From Shewanella sp. MR-4 (lineage in GTDB: Bacteria > Pseudomonadota > Gammaproteobacteria > Enterobacterales > Shewanellaceae), in NCBI RefSeq assembly GCF_000014685.1, contig NC_008321.1, positions 3,717,001 through 3,781,000 on the forward strand: a stretch of DNA of 64,000 bases. Reading direction: 5' to 3'. Each line of letters opens with the position of its first letter. Position 1 is the stretch's first letter. Both the position numbers and the translations under genes were made by a program. Shown here in pieces: positions 53,179 through 62,221 of the stretch. The notes under the pieces are model-generated. The model had not been told where the DNA came from and did not search any database. It saw only the letters and a list, made by a program, of their open reading frames with translations.

Positions 53179-53811
53179 TTAGCGCAAGCTGGTATAAAGC
53201 TTAGGAAACTGACTGCGGTGGCGATTAAAGAGGAACTGACGCAGGGCCTCACGCTCTTCGGCTTCGGCCTGAAACCTGACAATCGCTAGCCCTTGCTCGT
53301 GGCGAATAGGCTCGATTTTAACCCGCATGGTTTCACCATCGGGTAACTGTAACTGCAGTTCCTGGCTATCGATCAACTGCTCAAACTGCTGCTGGGATTT
53401 AGCTCGAATCGCCATGCCAGAACTCGACAAAGACACAACAGACCATTGTTCGCCCTGATCTTGGTCGAAGATCCACACATCTTCTGGCTGAGCCAAACGC
53501 CAACTCCGCTCAGCACCAGTAGTGTCGAACACTTCGGGGACACCTAAGGTGGGCTGCAATTGGCCAAAATCATCGAGGCGCATCTCTAAGGGAAACCAGA
53601 GTTTATAAGGTCCGACTTCGGCCAACAGAGTCAACTTGGCCTTACCTAATAGGGAGGCAAGCGCCTGCGGCACCTCAGTTTGCACCGTCAGTACGTGGTT
53701 AACCAAAGGCTCGGAACTCGCGTCTTCGGTGCTATGGGTTATACGGTTAGGAGAAAATAGCTCTCTAAAGCAAGCCAATTCCTCCAAGGTTAAATGCCGC
53801 TCATCAACCAT
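53179..53811 (-). CDS. Possible PilZ-type protein
   Basis: 210 residues, soluble. The C-terminal part has a beta-rich stretch with VVSLSSSGMAIRA and LQLPDGETMRVKIEPI, resembling the second half of a PilZ domain (the D/N-x-S-x-x-G motif with the first residue changed to Ser-Leu). The Arg-rich RxxxR motif that binds cyclic di-GMP is not evident, so binding is doubtful. The first 100 residues have a strand-rich region (LTLLAEVGPYKLWFPLEMRL) like a YcgR-type N-terminal domain. It stands alone between mpl and a sterol-desaturase gene. The assignment is tentative. Confidence 0.55.
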   Translation of the reverse strand: MVDERHLTLEELACFRELFSPNRITHSTEDASSEPLVNHVLTVQTEVPQALASLLGKAKLTLLAEVGPYKLWFPLEMRLDDFGQLQPTLGVPEVFDTTGAERSWRLAQPEDVWIFDQDQGEQWSVVSLSSSGMAIRAKSQQQFEQLIDSQELQLQLPDGETMRVKIEPIRHEQGLAIVRFQAEAEEREALRQFLFNRHRSQFPKLYTSLR

Positions 53812-54008
53812 ACAACAACCTACTCAGATGAATCACTTGTACAAAAAATTACCACCAAAGCATGGTGCTGTACATTTTTTCACCTATAAATTTGCAAAAA
53901 AAGAAAAGTAGGCTAGCAAGGCTAAGGTCTGACTCCTATTAGCCATTTGCACTATTTAGTGAAGATTAACCACTCGTTGAGCGCTGCAGGATCGCGTATT
54001 GAGCTAAA

Positions 54009-54872
54009 TCACTTATCCTTTTGCTGACTGGCTGGAGGCGCGAAGAGGATTTTACATCGCTCCGTGAATGTCAGCCCCCGCGCCGTCACCTCGCTGAACA
54101 TATCGCGCCATTCGCTAAAGGTCACTTTAAGTGGATTAAAACTGTTGACAGGTTTAGTGATCCCGTAAATCACTGTCTCGCCCTCGGGTACAAAGGTACC
54201 GAAGAGTTTGTCCCAGATGATCAAAATACCGGCATAATTTTTATCGATATATTGTGGATTTCGCCCATGGTGCACCCTGTGGTGGGAAGGCGTATTAAAC
54301 AGCCATTCTAAGGGACCAAGTTTTCTGATCGCTTGGGTATGCACAAAAAACTGTAATCCCAAGTTTAGCAGTACCACAAATACCACCCAATTAGGATCAA
54401 AACCTAAAATCACCAGCGGCAACCAAAATATCCACATGCCAGCGAAGGGATACATCAAACTCTGGCGAAACGCTGTGCTAAAGTTCATATTTTCTGAGCT
54501 GTGGTGCACCACATGGGCCGCCCACATCCACCGCACTCTATGGCTCGCACGGTGGAACCAGTAATAGCAAAAATCTTGGGCAATCATCAGCAGCACAAAG
54601 CTGAGTGGCCCCATTTGAATATCGAATAATTTCCAACCAAATACCGCTAGGTACAACTTAGCGATCAACAAACCCGTGAGGATATCCGTGCCTTGGTGCA
54701 TGGCGGCGAGACTAAAATTACACAGCACTTCCTTCGTGTGGTAACGGGCACTCACTGGCAGTTTTTGTCTTCTGTCGCCGAAATACCATTCCAGCAAAAT
54801 GCAGACAAAAAACAGTGGAGCCAATACCAGCAGCAACACCTCGGGGTGATTGATTAACGCGGCGATATCCAT
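54009..54872 (-). CDS. Sterol desaturase/fatty acid hydroxylase family membrane protein
   Basis: 287 residues with about four membrane helices and the histidine-rich di-iron motifs of the family: HRASH near residue 107, HVVHHSSE near residue 120 and HRVHHGRNP near residue 200. The enzymes are O2-dependent lipid hydroxylases or desaturases in the inner membrane. The true substrate in bacteria without sterols is unknown. The next gene on the same strand, a DUF2804 protein, lies 44 bp upstream, so the two are probably co-transcribed and may act on the same lipid. Confidence 0.87.
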   Translation of the reverse strand: MDIAALINHPEVLLLVLAPLFFVCILLEWYFGDRRQKLPVSARYHTKEVLCNFSLAAMHQGTDILTGLLIAKLYLAVFGWKLFDIQMGPLSFVLLMIAQDFCYYWFHRASHRVRWMWAAHVVHHSSENMNFSTAFRQSLMYPFAGMWIFWLPLVILGFDPNWVVFVVLLNLGLQFFVHTQAIRKLGPLEWLFNTPSHHRVHHGRNPQYIDKNYAGILIIWDKLFGTFVPEGETVIYGITKPVNSFNPLKVTFSEWRDMFSEVTARGLTFTERCKILFAPPASQQKDK

Positions 54873-54916
54873 ATACCTTTATCCTATTGTTATTATTCTA
54901 TTAAAGCGTAAATCGC

Positions 54917-55948
54917 CTACCAGCGGGCGTAATGGTCCTCGGTCAATCCCAACACATTGTTGAGTTGGAATTTACGCCCCTGATTGTCAATGATAAAACC
55001 GCTAAAAAGCCCCAGATATTGGCGGAAATTACTCTTCAGCAAGATAAAATTGCGTTTCTCACTGCGGCAATTTCGCGCCGTAAACTCTAAATCGACACGG
55101 CCATCGTGACTATGAATACGCCAGAGATCTGTGCCCTGCTGGCCATGACGGTCAAACTCAAATTGCACAGGTCCGAGTAAATGGCGCTCGCCATTGATCC
55201 AAAACACGTTTTCATTGGCACCAGTTTCATTAACGCCCGCAGCAAGATTTAATCCGATCACCCCTTCATCGATTTGGGCATTGATGGATGCCCAGCGCCA
55301 GCTAGTATCACGGCGCATAAAGCCCGCAGAAAAATCATAACCTGCGAGGGCAAAATTCAATGGTTGCGGTTCATGGTCTATGGTGAGTTGTCCTTTGACC
55401 GATAAGCCATTGTGTTTTTGGGTATAGGTCCAGCCGTTGTATCCCGTAGGGCTACACATGGCCATAGGTAAACTTAAGGGTAAGGCATGCAGGGTTAAAT
55501 CGGCTTGAATGCTTTTAGTATCAATGACTAAATGCCAATTACCCTCTTGGATCTTAAAAGTCACGCTAGCGCCTTTGCCGCCGATAGCGGCAACCCCATT
55601 GGCGGGAGAAGGCGTCATCCGGTAGCCAATCCCAAAGGGTTTTAGCCAGTCCTGTTGAGTTAACCTATTATTTTTAATGTCATATAAATAACAGAAACCA
55701 CTCCCCAGATAAGCGATATCCGCCAGTGCAATTCCAATGATGTAGCGCGGCGTGATAATCGAAATAAACTGGAACTGCTTAAAATCAAACCGTTTTGCCC
55801 AGGCCGATGCGGGCTTGTCCATGGTATCAAAATAGGCAAAATCCGCTAAACCTAAGCTACCGACTATGCCATCGAAATGGCCGAAATGTGGCTGACCTTT
55901 GGCATTGATTAAACTGTCGGGGGCGATTTGGGTAATAATCCTAGACAT
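54917..55948 (-). CDS. DUF2804 family protein
   Basis: 343 residues, no signal peptide. The sequence is beta-rich, as in DUF2804 proteins, with conserved-looking segments DKPASAWAKRFDFKQFQFIS, CSPTGYNGWTYTQKHNGLSV, YDFSAGFMRRDTSWRWAS and ENVFWINGERHLLGPVQFEF. These recall lipocalin-like or AttH-type hydroxyester-lipid hydrolase folds, but no catalytic triad is clear. It is upstream of the hydroxylase gene in the same operon; a lipid-related job is inference from that. Confidence 0.78.
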   Translation of the reverse strand: MSRIITQIAPDSLINAKGQPHFGHFDGIVGSLGLADFAYFDTMDKPASAWAKRFDFKQFQFISIITPRYIIGIALADIAYLGSGFCYLYDIKNNRLTQQDWLKPFGIGYRMTPSPANGVAAIGGKGASVTFKIQEGNWHLVIDTKSIQADLTLHALPLSLPMAMCSPTGYNGWTYTQKHNGLSVKGQLTIDHEPQPLNFALAGYDFSAGFMRRDTSWRWASINAQIDEGVIGLNLAAGVNETGANENVFWINGERHLLGPVQFEFDRHGQQGTDLWRIHSHDGRVDLEFTARNCRSEKRNFILLKSNFRQYLGLFSGFIIDNQGRKFQLNNVLGLTEDHYARW

Positions 55949-56110
55949 AAACTCGCCTTTGCTTGTGCAGTCGAAGGAGCATTTATGCTCTCTTATTTAA
56001 TGTTGAATTTTTACTCTAACCTGTCGCCCATTGCATTAAAAGAGTGCAAGCTCAAATTGTTGTGATTTTGTTGCCGGCAAGAATTCGGTTTAATCCCACC
56101 AGCGGATCAT

Positions 56111-56132
56111 AAAAAAGCACCCGAAGGCGCTT
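56111..56132 (-). terminator. Terminator with UUCG tetraloop after the beta-barrel gene
   Basis: On the minus strand, AAGCGCC pairs with GGTGCTT (one G-T pair) around a TTCG tetraloop and is followed by TTTT. The C(UUCG)G loop is an especially stable hairpin cap. Confidence 0.75.
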
Positions 56133-56202
56133 AATCGACACAAACTTATCCACTAATTGATAGCGAATGACTCAGTAAACCTGATTCCGTAAACCTAAGT
56201 CG

Positions 56203-56766
56203 TTAGAAACGATAACTCATGCCAAAGTTAACCCCCTGTAGCTCGAGTTCTTTCATTGGCACATATTGGTATTCAAGGTTTAGCCCAAAGCCCGAGCGAA
56301 AACGATATTGCCAACCGACCGCGCCGTAAAAGCCTACATCGTCCGAATCCATCTCTTGCTTATCCATCTCATAACTCACTTGGGTGTAAGCAGCGCCGAG
56401 TTTGGCGTACAGACTATTACCACGGGAGAGCGCATATTCGCCGTAGGCGGTAGCTCTAACACCTTGGAAGCGTAAATCTTTTATCTCGCTGATCACACTA
56501 ACGAGCGCACTCGCCACCCCACCAGAGCCCGTTAAATACCCTGCTTCAACGCCAAAGTTGTCATTAAGCATATAGCGATAATATAAATCGCTGGTGAAGG
56601 TATCGCCCGCATCATATTTACCGCTCTTAGTTTCAAATTCTTGAGTGCCGTAGCCTAAGCTGCCACCTAACACATGGGGAGAATCGGCAGCATTCGCCTT
56701 GCCCACAACAGCCCCGGTAAACAACGCGAACGACAACAGCCAAGTATTAATTGTTAAGTATTTCAT
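56203..56766 (-). CDS. Outer-membrane beta-barrel protein
   Basis: 187 residues with a signal peptide (cleavage near GKANA-ADS) and alternating polar/hydrophobic strands typical of eight-stranded barrels, for example VLGGSLGYGTQEFETKSG, LYYRYMLNDNFGVEAGYL and FGLNLEYQYVPMK. It ends in NFGMSYRF, with the C-terminal phenylalanine used by the BAM complex. It belongs to the broad OmpA-like/OMP_b-brl group. Small-molecule transport is not implied. It is a single-gene unit with its own terminator. Confidence 0.85.
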   Translation of the reverse strand: MKYLTINTWLLSFALFTGAVVGKANAADSPHVLGGSLGYGTQEFETKSGKYDAGDTFTSDLYYRYMLNDNFGVEAGYLTGSGGVASALVSVISEIKDLRFQGVRATAYGEYALSRGNSLYAKLGAAYTQVSYEMDKQEMDSDDVGFYGAVGWQYRFRSGFGLNLEYQYVPMKELELQGVNFGMSYRF

Positions 56767-56902
56767 ATTGTTTAAATTCAGTACTCAGATGTTGGCACAT
56801 CATAAGCTTTGCACCTGTATAAGGACTGAACCCGAGTGCATTGTGGTAACGGAGGGGATTTCTGGTATGCTGTAGCCACTTTTTACTTGCATGAGATCCC
56901 CC

Positions 56903-57469
56903 ATGAAAAAGTTATTATTGACGCTGACTTTCCCCCTGCTCTTCGTGGGCTGCGCGAGCCAAAATCCAACTCATATGGCATTTAGCCCACAGGTTCCCGA
57001 TATTAGCCAACAGACCAACAGACCCGTACAGATCTCATTGGATACCATTGATACCCGTAACGTCGAGTACGTGGCGCGCTTTATCGAAGAAGGCACTAAG
57101 ACTCGCCTCGTCGGCCCGAGTGAGCCACCTAAATTATTACTCGATGAAGTTTTCCGTAACGGTTTTACCCAAGCGGGCTACCAGATTGACCCAAGCGCGA
57201 CCAACTCAGTGCAAGTTCAGTTAGAAGAACTGCAAATGGATGTCACCAAAAAGACCTTCGGTTATGAGGCCAAACACAGCGTGCTGATTGCCGTGCAAGC
57301 CCGTAATTCCAGTCAAGAATTGGTCAAACGTTATAAAGCCAAGGGCACTTTAAAAGGCCCGTTAACGCCAGACTTTGCCACTCTAGAGCTGGATATGAAC
57401 AAGTTACTCGGCCAACTCACAGGGGAAATTTTGAATGACCCTGAGTTAAACCAGTTCCTGCAACAATAA
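56903..57469 (+). CDS. yajG: YajG family lipoprotein
   Basis: 188 residues from ATG 56903 (MKKLLLTLTF); an in-frame ATG four codons earlier lacks a better site. The lipobox is FVGC (Cys17). The body matches YajG: QISLDTIDTRNVEYVARF, LDEVFRNGFTQAGYQI and KQLTGEILNDPEL-type ending (QLTGEILNDPELNQFL). YajG is a conserved outer-membrane lipoprotein whose role is unclear. In E. coli it lies directly upstream of ampG; here ppiA and a short unknown gene lie between them. Confidence 0.88.
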   Translation: MKKLLLTLTFPLLFVGCASQNPTHMAFSPQVPDISQQTNRPVQISLDTIDTRNVEYVARFIEEGTKTRLVGPSEPPKLLLDEVFRNGFTQAGYQIDPSATNSVQVQLEELQMDVTKKTFGYEAKHSVLIAVQARNSSQELVKRYKAKGTLKGPLTPDFATLELDMNKLLGQLTGEILNDPELNQFLQQ

Positions 57470-57502
57470 TAGTGCTAATCGATAATTAATAAGGAAATCA
57501 TA

Positions 57503-58090
57503 ATGTTTCGTTGGATATCTGCACTCTTAGTTCTGTGTGCCAGCTATAGCAGCTGGGCGGCAATCGACATTCAACCCGATACCTTGTATCCACAAGTCGA
57601 GTTTGATACCAGCCTAGGTAAGATTGTGGTCGAACTCGATAGAACCCGCGCACCGATTACCGTCGATAACTTTCTGACCTATGTGGTCAAAGGCGAGTAC
57701 AACAACACGATTTTCCACCGTATTATCAGTGACTTTGTCGTTCAAGGTGGCGGACTAAACCCACAATTAGAAGAGTTACCCGCAGGCAAGCCGATATTTA
57801 ACGAGTCTGGCAACGGCTTATCCAACAGCATGGGCACGATTGCGATGGCTCGCGACAACGATCCCCACTCGGCTACCCGTCAGTTTTACTTCAACGTGGC
57901 GGATAACACTAAGCTGGATCCATCCAAACGTCGTTGGGGTTATGCGGTATTTGGTGAAGTGATTGAGGGCAAACAAGTGCTTGAAGCGATGGCCGTGGTC
58001 GAGACCACTACCAATGCGAAACTCAATTGGCCCGATGTGCCAGTGACACCTATCATATTGAAAACAGCTAAATTACTGCCGAAAAAATAA
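57503..58090 (+). CDS. ppiA: Periplasmic peptidyl-prolyl cis-trans isomerase A
   Basis: 195 residues: a signal peptide (MFRWISALLVLCASYSSWA) followed by one cyclophilin domain. Conserved blocks are VEFDTSLGKIVVELDRTRAP, NTIFHRIISDFVVQGGG with the catalytic Arg in FHRI, GTIAMARDNDPHSATRQFYF and YAVFGEVIEGKQVLE. It catalyses proline isomerisation during protein folding in the periplasm. It follows yajG by 33 bp on the same strand and is probably in the same transcript. Confidence 0.94.
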   Translation: MFRWISALLVLCASYSSWAAIDIQPDTLYPQVEFDTSLGKIVVELDRTRAPITVDNFLTYVVKGEYNNTIFHRIISDFVVQGGGLNPQLEELPAGKPIFNESGNGLSNSMGTIAMARDNDPHSATRQFYFNVADNTKLDPSKRRWGYAVFGEVIEGKQVLEAMAVVETTTNAKLNWPDVPVTPIILKTAKLLPKK

Positions 58091-58159
58091 TCGAAAATAA
58101 TTTGAGCAAAAGCCCTAATCCTCTGTCTATACTCAAAAGGCAACAGAAAGGAGGCAAGG

Positions 58160-58480
58160 GTGACGATTGAAGAATTTATCGATAATAAAGCGCCCCAGCT
58201 TGCTATGTATGGCAAAGCATTTTTGAGTGACGAGCTCGATTTCCATGAAGTCCAGCTCTATCTTTGGGACACACTCGAGGAATGGCAATTACTCATTCCA
58301 AGTAGTGAAGCGCAAACAGAAACAGAAACCGTGTTTTGGCATTTGCTCCATAGCTTTAACAAGTGGCCAGACTGGGTGATCCGCGGCAATCAGTACCTGT
58401 ATCAGCAGTTGCATGCGTGCTGCGACTTCCTTAGTTTAGGAGGCCAAATGCCCTCAGGGTGCGTTGGTATTCGACCTTGA
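58160..58480 (+). CDS. Conserved small protein of unknown function
   Basis: 106 residues starting at a GTG with a very strong AAAGGAGG ribosome site, which argues for a real gene. It is acidic and aromatic-rich: the helix EFIDNKAPQLAMYGKAFL, then FHEVQLYLWDTLEEWQLL and VFWHLLHSFNKWPDWVI, with two cysteines (ACC) near the end. No known domain is recognised; no signal peptide or membrane segment. It lies between ppiA and ampG, with a hairpin after it. Confidence 0.8.
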   Translation: MTIEEFIDNKAPQLAMYGKAFLSDELDFHEVQLYLWDTLEEWQLLIPSSEAQTETETVFWHLLHSFNKWPDWVIRGNQYLYQQLHACCDFLSLGGQMPSGCVGIRP

Positions 58481-58494
58481 GCAATACACTCTCT

Positions 58495-58520
58495 AAAGAC
58501 TCAGCTTGCTGGGTCTTTTT
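58495..58520 (+). terminator. Terminator after the 106-residue gene
   Basis: AAAGACTC pairs with GGGTCTTT (one G-T pair, short loop) and runs into a five-T tail. Confidence 0.65.
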
Positions 58521-58629
58521 ATTTTCCCCCAGCCGCACAGAAACCCATCGAGCATCAAAAGGATACGCATTAATCCTTGAATCCCACCGCATCTTACCCG
58601 TAAGCTAGGCGGATTCGACTCCTCGGCTC

Positions 58630-60027
58630 ATGCTTATGTTCGTAATCGGTTTAAATCGGCGCATCTTAGAATTCTTTAGCGTTTACTACCATAAGCGCGT
58701 GTTGATACTGCTGTTACTCGGCTTTTCTGCCGGCCTGCCATTAATGTTGGTCTTTTCAACCTTGTCTTTTTGGCTGCGGGAAGCGGGAGTCGACCGTACT
58801 TCTATCGGGTATTTCAGCTGGATAGCGCTGGCTTATGCCTTCAAATGGGCCTGGTCGCCCTTGGTGGACAGATTATCTCTGCCCATACTGACGCGCTTTT
58901 TAGGTCGTCGGCGCAGTTGGATGTTGTTCGCCCAGCTGCTATTGGTCGGCGCGATTTTGGGTATGTCCTTTAGCGACCCACTGCAAGATCTCGAACGCTT
59001 GGCCGTATTTGCCCTGATGGTCGCCTTTGCATCCGCCACCCAAGATATTGTGATTGATGCCTTTCGTATCGAATCTGCCCCCGAAAAAATGCAGGCCGCG
59101 CTTGCTGCCGCCTATCAGGTGGGCTATCGCAGCGCCATGATTGTGGCGACCGCTGGTGCACTCAGCATCGCCGCTTGGGTTGAGCCAGGCAATACCGAAT
59201 ATAACCTGCTCGCTTGGCAAACTTCCTATTTGGTGATGGCAGGACTGATGTTTGTCGGGGTGTTAACAACGCTTTTTAGCCGCGAGCCACAGGTCGATAC
59301 CCGCGCCGCCGATGAGACCGAATTAGCGGTAAAACAACGCTTGAGCGAGCGTTATCCCAAGCCCGTTGCGGCGAGTCTCTCATGGATTTATACCGCCAGC
59401 ATACTGCCCTTTATTGACTTTTTTAAACGCTATGGCCGTAGCGCCATTTTGATTCTTTTGCTGATTTCCTGCTATCGCATTTCGGATATTGTGATGGGGA
59501 TTATGGCCAACGTGTTCTACGTGGACATGGGATTTAGCAAAGAAGAAATTGCTTATCTGAGTAAGATCTATGGCCTTATCATGACCTTAGTTGGCGCAGC
59601 CTTTGGCGGTATCCTATTAGCCCGCTTCGGCACAATGAAGATTTTATTCCTTGGCGCCCTCTTGGTCGCCGTCACCAATTTGCTGTTTGCTTGGCAGGCG
59701 ATGATTGGGTACAACGTCCAATTTTTAACCTTCGCGATCTCAGTCGATAACTTTAGTGCCGGTATTGCCACCGCCGCCTTTATCGCTTACCTCTCGAGCC
59801 TCACCAGCAGCGGCTACAGTGCAACCCAATATGCGCTACTCTCCTCAATTATGTTGCTCTTCCCTAAGTTTATTGCCGGCTTCTCGGGCGCCTATGTCGA
59901 TGCCTATGGCTATGTGAACTTCTTTGTCGCTGCCAGTGTGATAGGTTTTCCCGTGTTGCTGCTTATTCATTTAGTGAATAGATACGTGCCCCATGGCAGC
60001 AAAGATAACGCTGAATCTAAGCAATAA
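58630..60027 (+). CDS. ampG: Muropeptide permease AmpG (MFS)
   Basis: 465 residues with about twelve membrane helices. It brings anhydro-muropeptides from the periplasm into the cytoplasm for recycling. Family blocks are GFSAGLPLMLVFSTLSFWLR, KWAWSPLVDRL, RRRSWMLFAQ and ATQDIVIDAFRIE in the first half, and FKRYGRSAILILLLISCYR after the central loop. The E. coli order bolA-yajG-ampG supports the name. No good ribosome site is visible; the ATG two codons later is equally possible. Mpl at 51.6 kb acts later in the same pathway. Confidence 0.92.
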   Translation: MLMFVIGLNRRILEFFSVYYHKRVLILLLLGFSAGLPLMLVFSTLSFWLREAGVDRTSIGYFSWIALAYAFKWAWSPLVDRLSLPILTRFLGRRRSWMLFAQLLLVGAILGMSFSDPLQDLERLAVFALMVAFASATQDIVIDAFRIESAPEKMQAALAAAYQVGYRSAMIVATAGALSIAAWVEPGNTEYNLLAWQTSYLVMAGLMFVGVLTTLFSREPQVDTRAADETELAVKQRLSERYPKPVAASLSWIYTASILPFIDFFKRYGRSAILILLLISCYRISDIVMGIMANVFYVDMGFSKEEIAYLSKIYGLIMTLVGAAFGGILLARFGTMKILFLGALLVAVTNLLFAWQAMIGYNVQFLTFAISVDNFSAGIATAAFIAYLSSLTSSGYSATQYALLSSIMLLFPKFIAGFSGAYVDAYGYVNFFVAASVIGFPVLLLIHLVNRYVPHGSKDNAESKQ

Positions 60028-60061
60028 AAAAGCCCCTCGCCTTTAATAGCGAGGGGCTTTT
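60028..60061. terminator. Bidirectional terminator between ampG and yajQ
   Basis: A perfect 13-bp stem AAAAGCCCCTCGC / GCGAGGGGCTTTT with an 8-nt loop lies between the convergent genes. Confidence 0.85.
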
Positions 60062-60117
60062 GAATCTCTATCAGCACAGTGACTCGAGGTGAATCAACTG
60101 CTGGCTAGGCTTTGCGA

Positions 60118-60603
60118 TTAATCGCGGAAGTTATTGAACTGGAAAGGCTGACCCAGATCCGCTTGACGCACTAACGCCATCACAGCTTGTAAATCATCGC
60201 GGGCTTTACCCGTTACACGCACTGTGTCGCCTTGGATCTGAGATTGCACTTTAATCTTGCTATCCTTGACCATCTTAACGATTTTCTTGGCGATATCCGT
60301 CTCGATCCCTTGCTTAAAACGCACTTTCAGGGAGAAGGTTTTGCCACTGTGAACCGACTTTTCGTCGACATCCATAGTCGAAGGCTCAACGTTACGCTTG
60401 CTCAATTGGGTACGCAGAATATCGACCAACTGCTTACACTGAAAATCATCTTCCGCGGTGAGAGTCACCACATGATCTTTATATTCGATGCTGGCATCTT
60501 TACCACGAAAATCGAATCGGCTGCTGAGTTCACGGCGGGAGTTTTCGACCGCGTTACGTAATTCAACCTCATCCACTTCAGACACAATATCAAATGAAGG
60601 CAT
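60118..60603 (-). CDS. yajQ: YajQ family nucleotide-binding protein
   Basis: 161 residues: two similar ferredoxin-like halves. It begins MPSFDIVSEVDEVELRNAVE and has SSRFDFRGKDASIEYKD and IVKMVKDSKIKVQSQIQGDT with VRVTGKARDDLQ. YajQ proteins bind nucleic acid, and the Xanthomonas homologue was shown to bind cyclic di-GMP and control gene expression. With the GGDEF cyclase at 1.4 kb, the window encodes both a maker and a possible receptor of this messenger. It is divergent from the VanZ-like gene. Confidence 0.93.
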   Translation of the reverse strand: MPSFDIVSEVDEVELRNAVENSRRELSSRFDFRGKDASIEYKDHVVTLTAEDDFQCKQLVDILRTQLSKRNVEPSTMDVDEKSVHSGKTFSLKVRFKQGIETDIAKKIVKMVKDSKIKVQSQIQGDTVRVTGKARDDLQAVMALVRQADLGQPFQFNNFRD

Positions 60604-60765
60604 AGTTGCCGCCCCTTAGGTGATTGTAAATGCCCATAGTTTACCGACTCCCTCCCCCAAGTTGAAGGTTAACTTTACCCAAGCAAGATAAAACTCGGGT
60701 TATGGATGACTTTGGCGGCACATTTTCCTATTATGGCGTCACACTAAGATAATCAAATTGTATTT

Positions 60766-61128
60766 GTGATAACTAAAAACACCCTATTCAAATTGGCTTT
60801 AGCCGTAGCCTTTGTCGTGATCAGTTATCTGGTGTTTTCCAGACCAACCTATTCGCAAAGTATCCCCAATATCGATAAGGTAGGCCATCTTGGGAGCTTC
60901 TTCTGTCTCTCTTATCTGACCTTTCTCGCCTTTCGCCCTAAGTGGTACTGGCTCTCGCTGGTGCTTGCCGCCTACGCGATTTTGATTGAGCTAGTGCAAT
61001 CGCGTTTACCCTACCGCAGCGCCTCTGTGGGCGATGTGTTAGCGGACTTTGCTGGTATCGCTTTGTTTTACTTCTGTCTTTGGGCCTATCGAAAATACTT
61101 TAGCGCCGCCCAACTCAAGGAAGAATAA
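60766..61128 (+). CDS. VanZ-like membrane protein
   Basis: 120 residues with four membrane helices. The VanZ-family pattern is visible: IPNIDKVGHLGSFFCLSYLT near residue 35 and AILIELVQSRLPYRSASVGD near residue 75, the second carrying the conserved E-x-x-Q and R-S-x-x-x-x-D residues. The family includes teicoplanin-resistance VanZ, but most members have no known role and no resistance is implied. It starts at GTG 60766 without a clear ribosome site. Its stop overlaps the panE start (TAATG), so the two are coupled. Confidence 0.85.
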   Translation: MITKNTLFKLALAVAFVVISYLVFSRPTYSQSIPNIDKVGHLGSFFCLSYLTFLAFRPKWYWLSLVLAAYAILIELVQSRLPYRSASVGDVLADFAGIALFYFCLWAYRKYFSAAQLKEE

Positions 61129-62108
61129 TGTTCGGCCAAGGTGCGTCATCCGCTATGGAGCCTCAAATCACCGATATCGCGATTTTAGGGGCTGGCGCCG
61201 TGGGGCAATTGATTTGCCATCAACTGCATTCGGCGGGATTAGCCGTAGGCCTGATAGCGCGTGAATCAGTATCCACTTCTGAGGCGACGGATTGGCAAGA
61301 CCTTGTGTTTTGCCCTCTGCCATCAACAGATGCAAGTGCCGATTCAGTGTCATACCGAGTGCCTAAAGTTAGTTTAGACAGCACAGGCTTACAGCAGGTT
61401 AAGCTGCTAATTGTGTGCGTTAAGGCTTATCAAGTCGTTGATGCTATTAGCCCTTTACTCGACAAACTCTCGCCCCAGTGTCATATCCTGTTATTGCATA
61501 ATGGCATGGGCCCACACTTGGCTCTCGCGCCCAAATTACAGGGTCGCGGCTTAAGCCTTGGTACTACCTCCCAAGGCGTGCTGCGCCAGTCCCGCTGGCA
61601 AGTCAAACAAACCGGTCAAGGCTTGACCCAGTTTGGCCATTTTACCGGACCCGCATTATCGCAAGCACTGCGTGATGGGCTGCTCAACGCTATCCCCAGC
61701 AGTGAATGGGTTGAGGCAATTATCCCGAGTCTTTGGCAAAAGCTTGCGGTAAACGCCGCGATTAACCCGCTGACTGCCCTGCATCAATGCCCCAATGGCA
61801 CCTTGGCTCAAGCAGAATTTACCCAGACCATCGCCAGTATCTTAGATGAACTGGTCGAGGTGGCCGCCCACGATGGTATCGAGCTGGATAGACAAATGCT
61901 TGAAGAGCGCGTGTACCGGGTGATTGAACTCACGGCCGCGAATTTCTCTTCGATGCACCAAGATGTAGCACACCATAGGCCAACCGAGATTGAACAAATT
62001 AATGGTTATATTTGTGACCGCGCCAGCGCGCACGGTTTAAGTGCAGCCACCAATGCCCAAATGTGCCAAGCGATTAAACAGCTGTCGGCGATAACACCAC
62101 GAGCTTAA
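61128..62108 (+). CDS. panE: 2-dehydropantoate 2-reductase
   Basis: 326 residues. PanE reduces ketopantoate with NADPH in pantothenate (coenzyme A) synthesis. The NADPH-binding site is DIAILGAGAVGQLICHQL near residue 16, and the catalytic lysine region is WQKLAVNAAINPLTAL near residue 205, with SSMHQDVAHHRPTEIEQING near residue 285. It has an AAGGAAG site, and its ATG overlaps the stop of the VanZ-like gene by 1 bp. yajQ and panE are neighbours in E. coli as well. An A/T hairpin follows the stop. Confidence 0.93.
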   Translation: MFGQGASSAMEPQITDIAILGAGAVGQLICHQLHSAGLAVGLIARESVSTSEATDWQDLVFCPLPSTDASADSVSYRVPKVSLDSTGLQQVKLLIVCVKAYQVVDAISPLLDKLSPQCHILLLHNGMGPHLALAPKLQGRGLSLGTTSQGVLRQSRWQVKQTGQGLTQFGHFTGPALSQALRDGLLNAIPSSEWVEAIIPSLWQKLAVNAAINPLTALHQCPNGTLAQAEFTQTIASILDELVEVAAHDGIELDRQMLEERVYRVIELTAANFSSMHQDVAHHRPTEIEQINGYICDRASAHGLSAATNAQMCQAIKQLSAITPRA

Positions 62109-62129
62109 TCAATTCATTCAATTGATTTT
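62107..62129 (+). terminator. Terminator-like hairpin at the end of panE
   Basis: A perfect 8-bp stem AATCAATT / AATTGATT with a 5-nt loop and four T. The stem is all A/T-rich, so strength is uncertain. Confidence 0.5.
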
Positions 62130-62221
62130 AAATGGATTTACCTCTAATCAACCGAGCTAAATAAAACTCGGTGATATTGCTGCATCGTTAAATGCACTCG
62201 AATTGGCATTTTAATGTTAAA

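Noticed and set aside
56793..56809. TGGCAC-N7-AAGC resembling a sigma-54 promoter before yajG
   Set aside because: GG and GC are correctly spaced, but no activator site or nitrogen-related gene is near, and TTGC is replaced by AAGC; likely chance.
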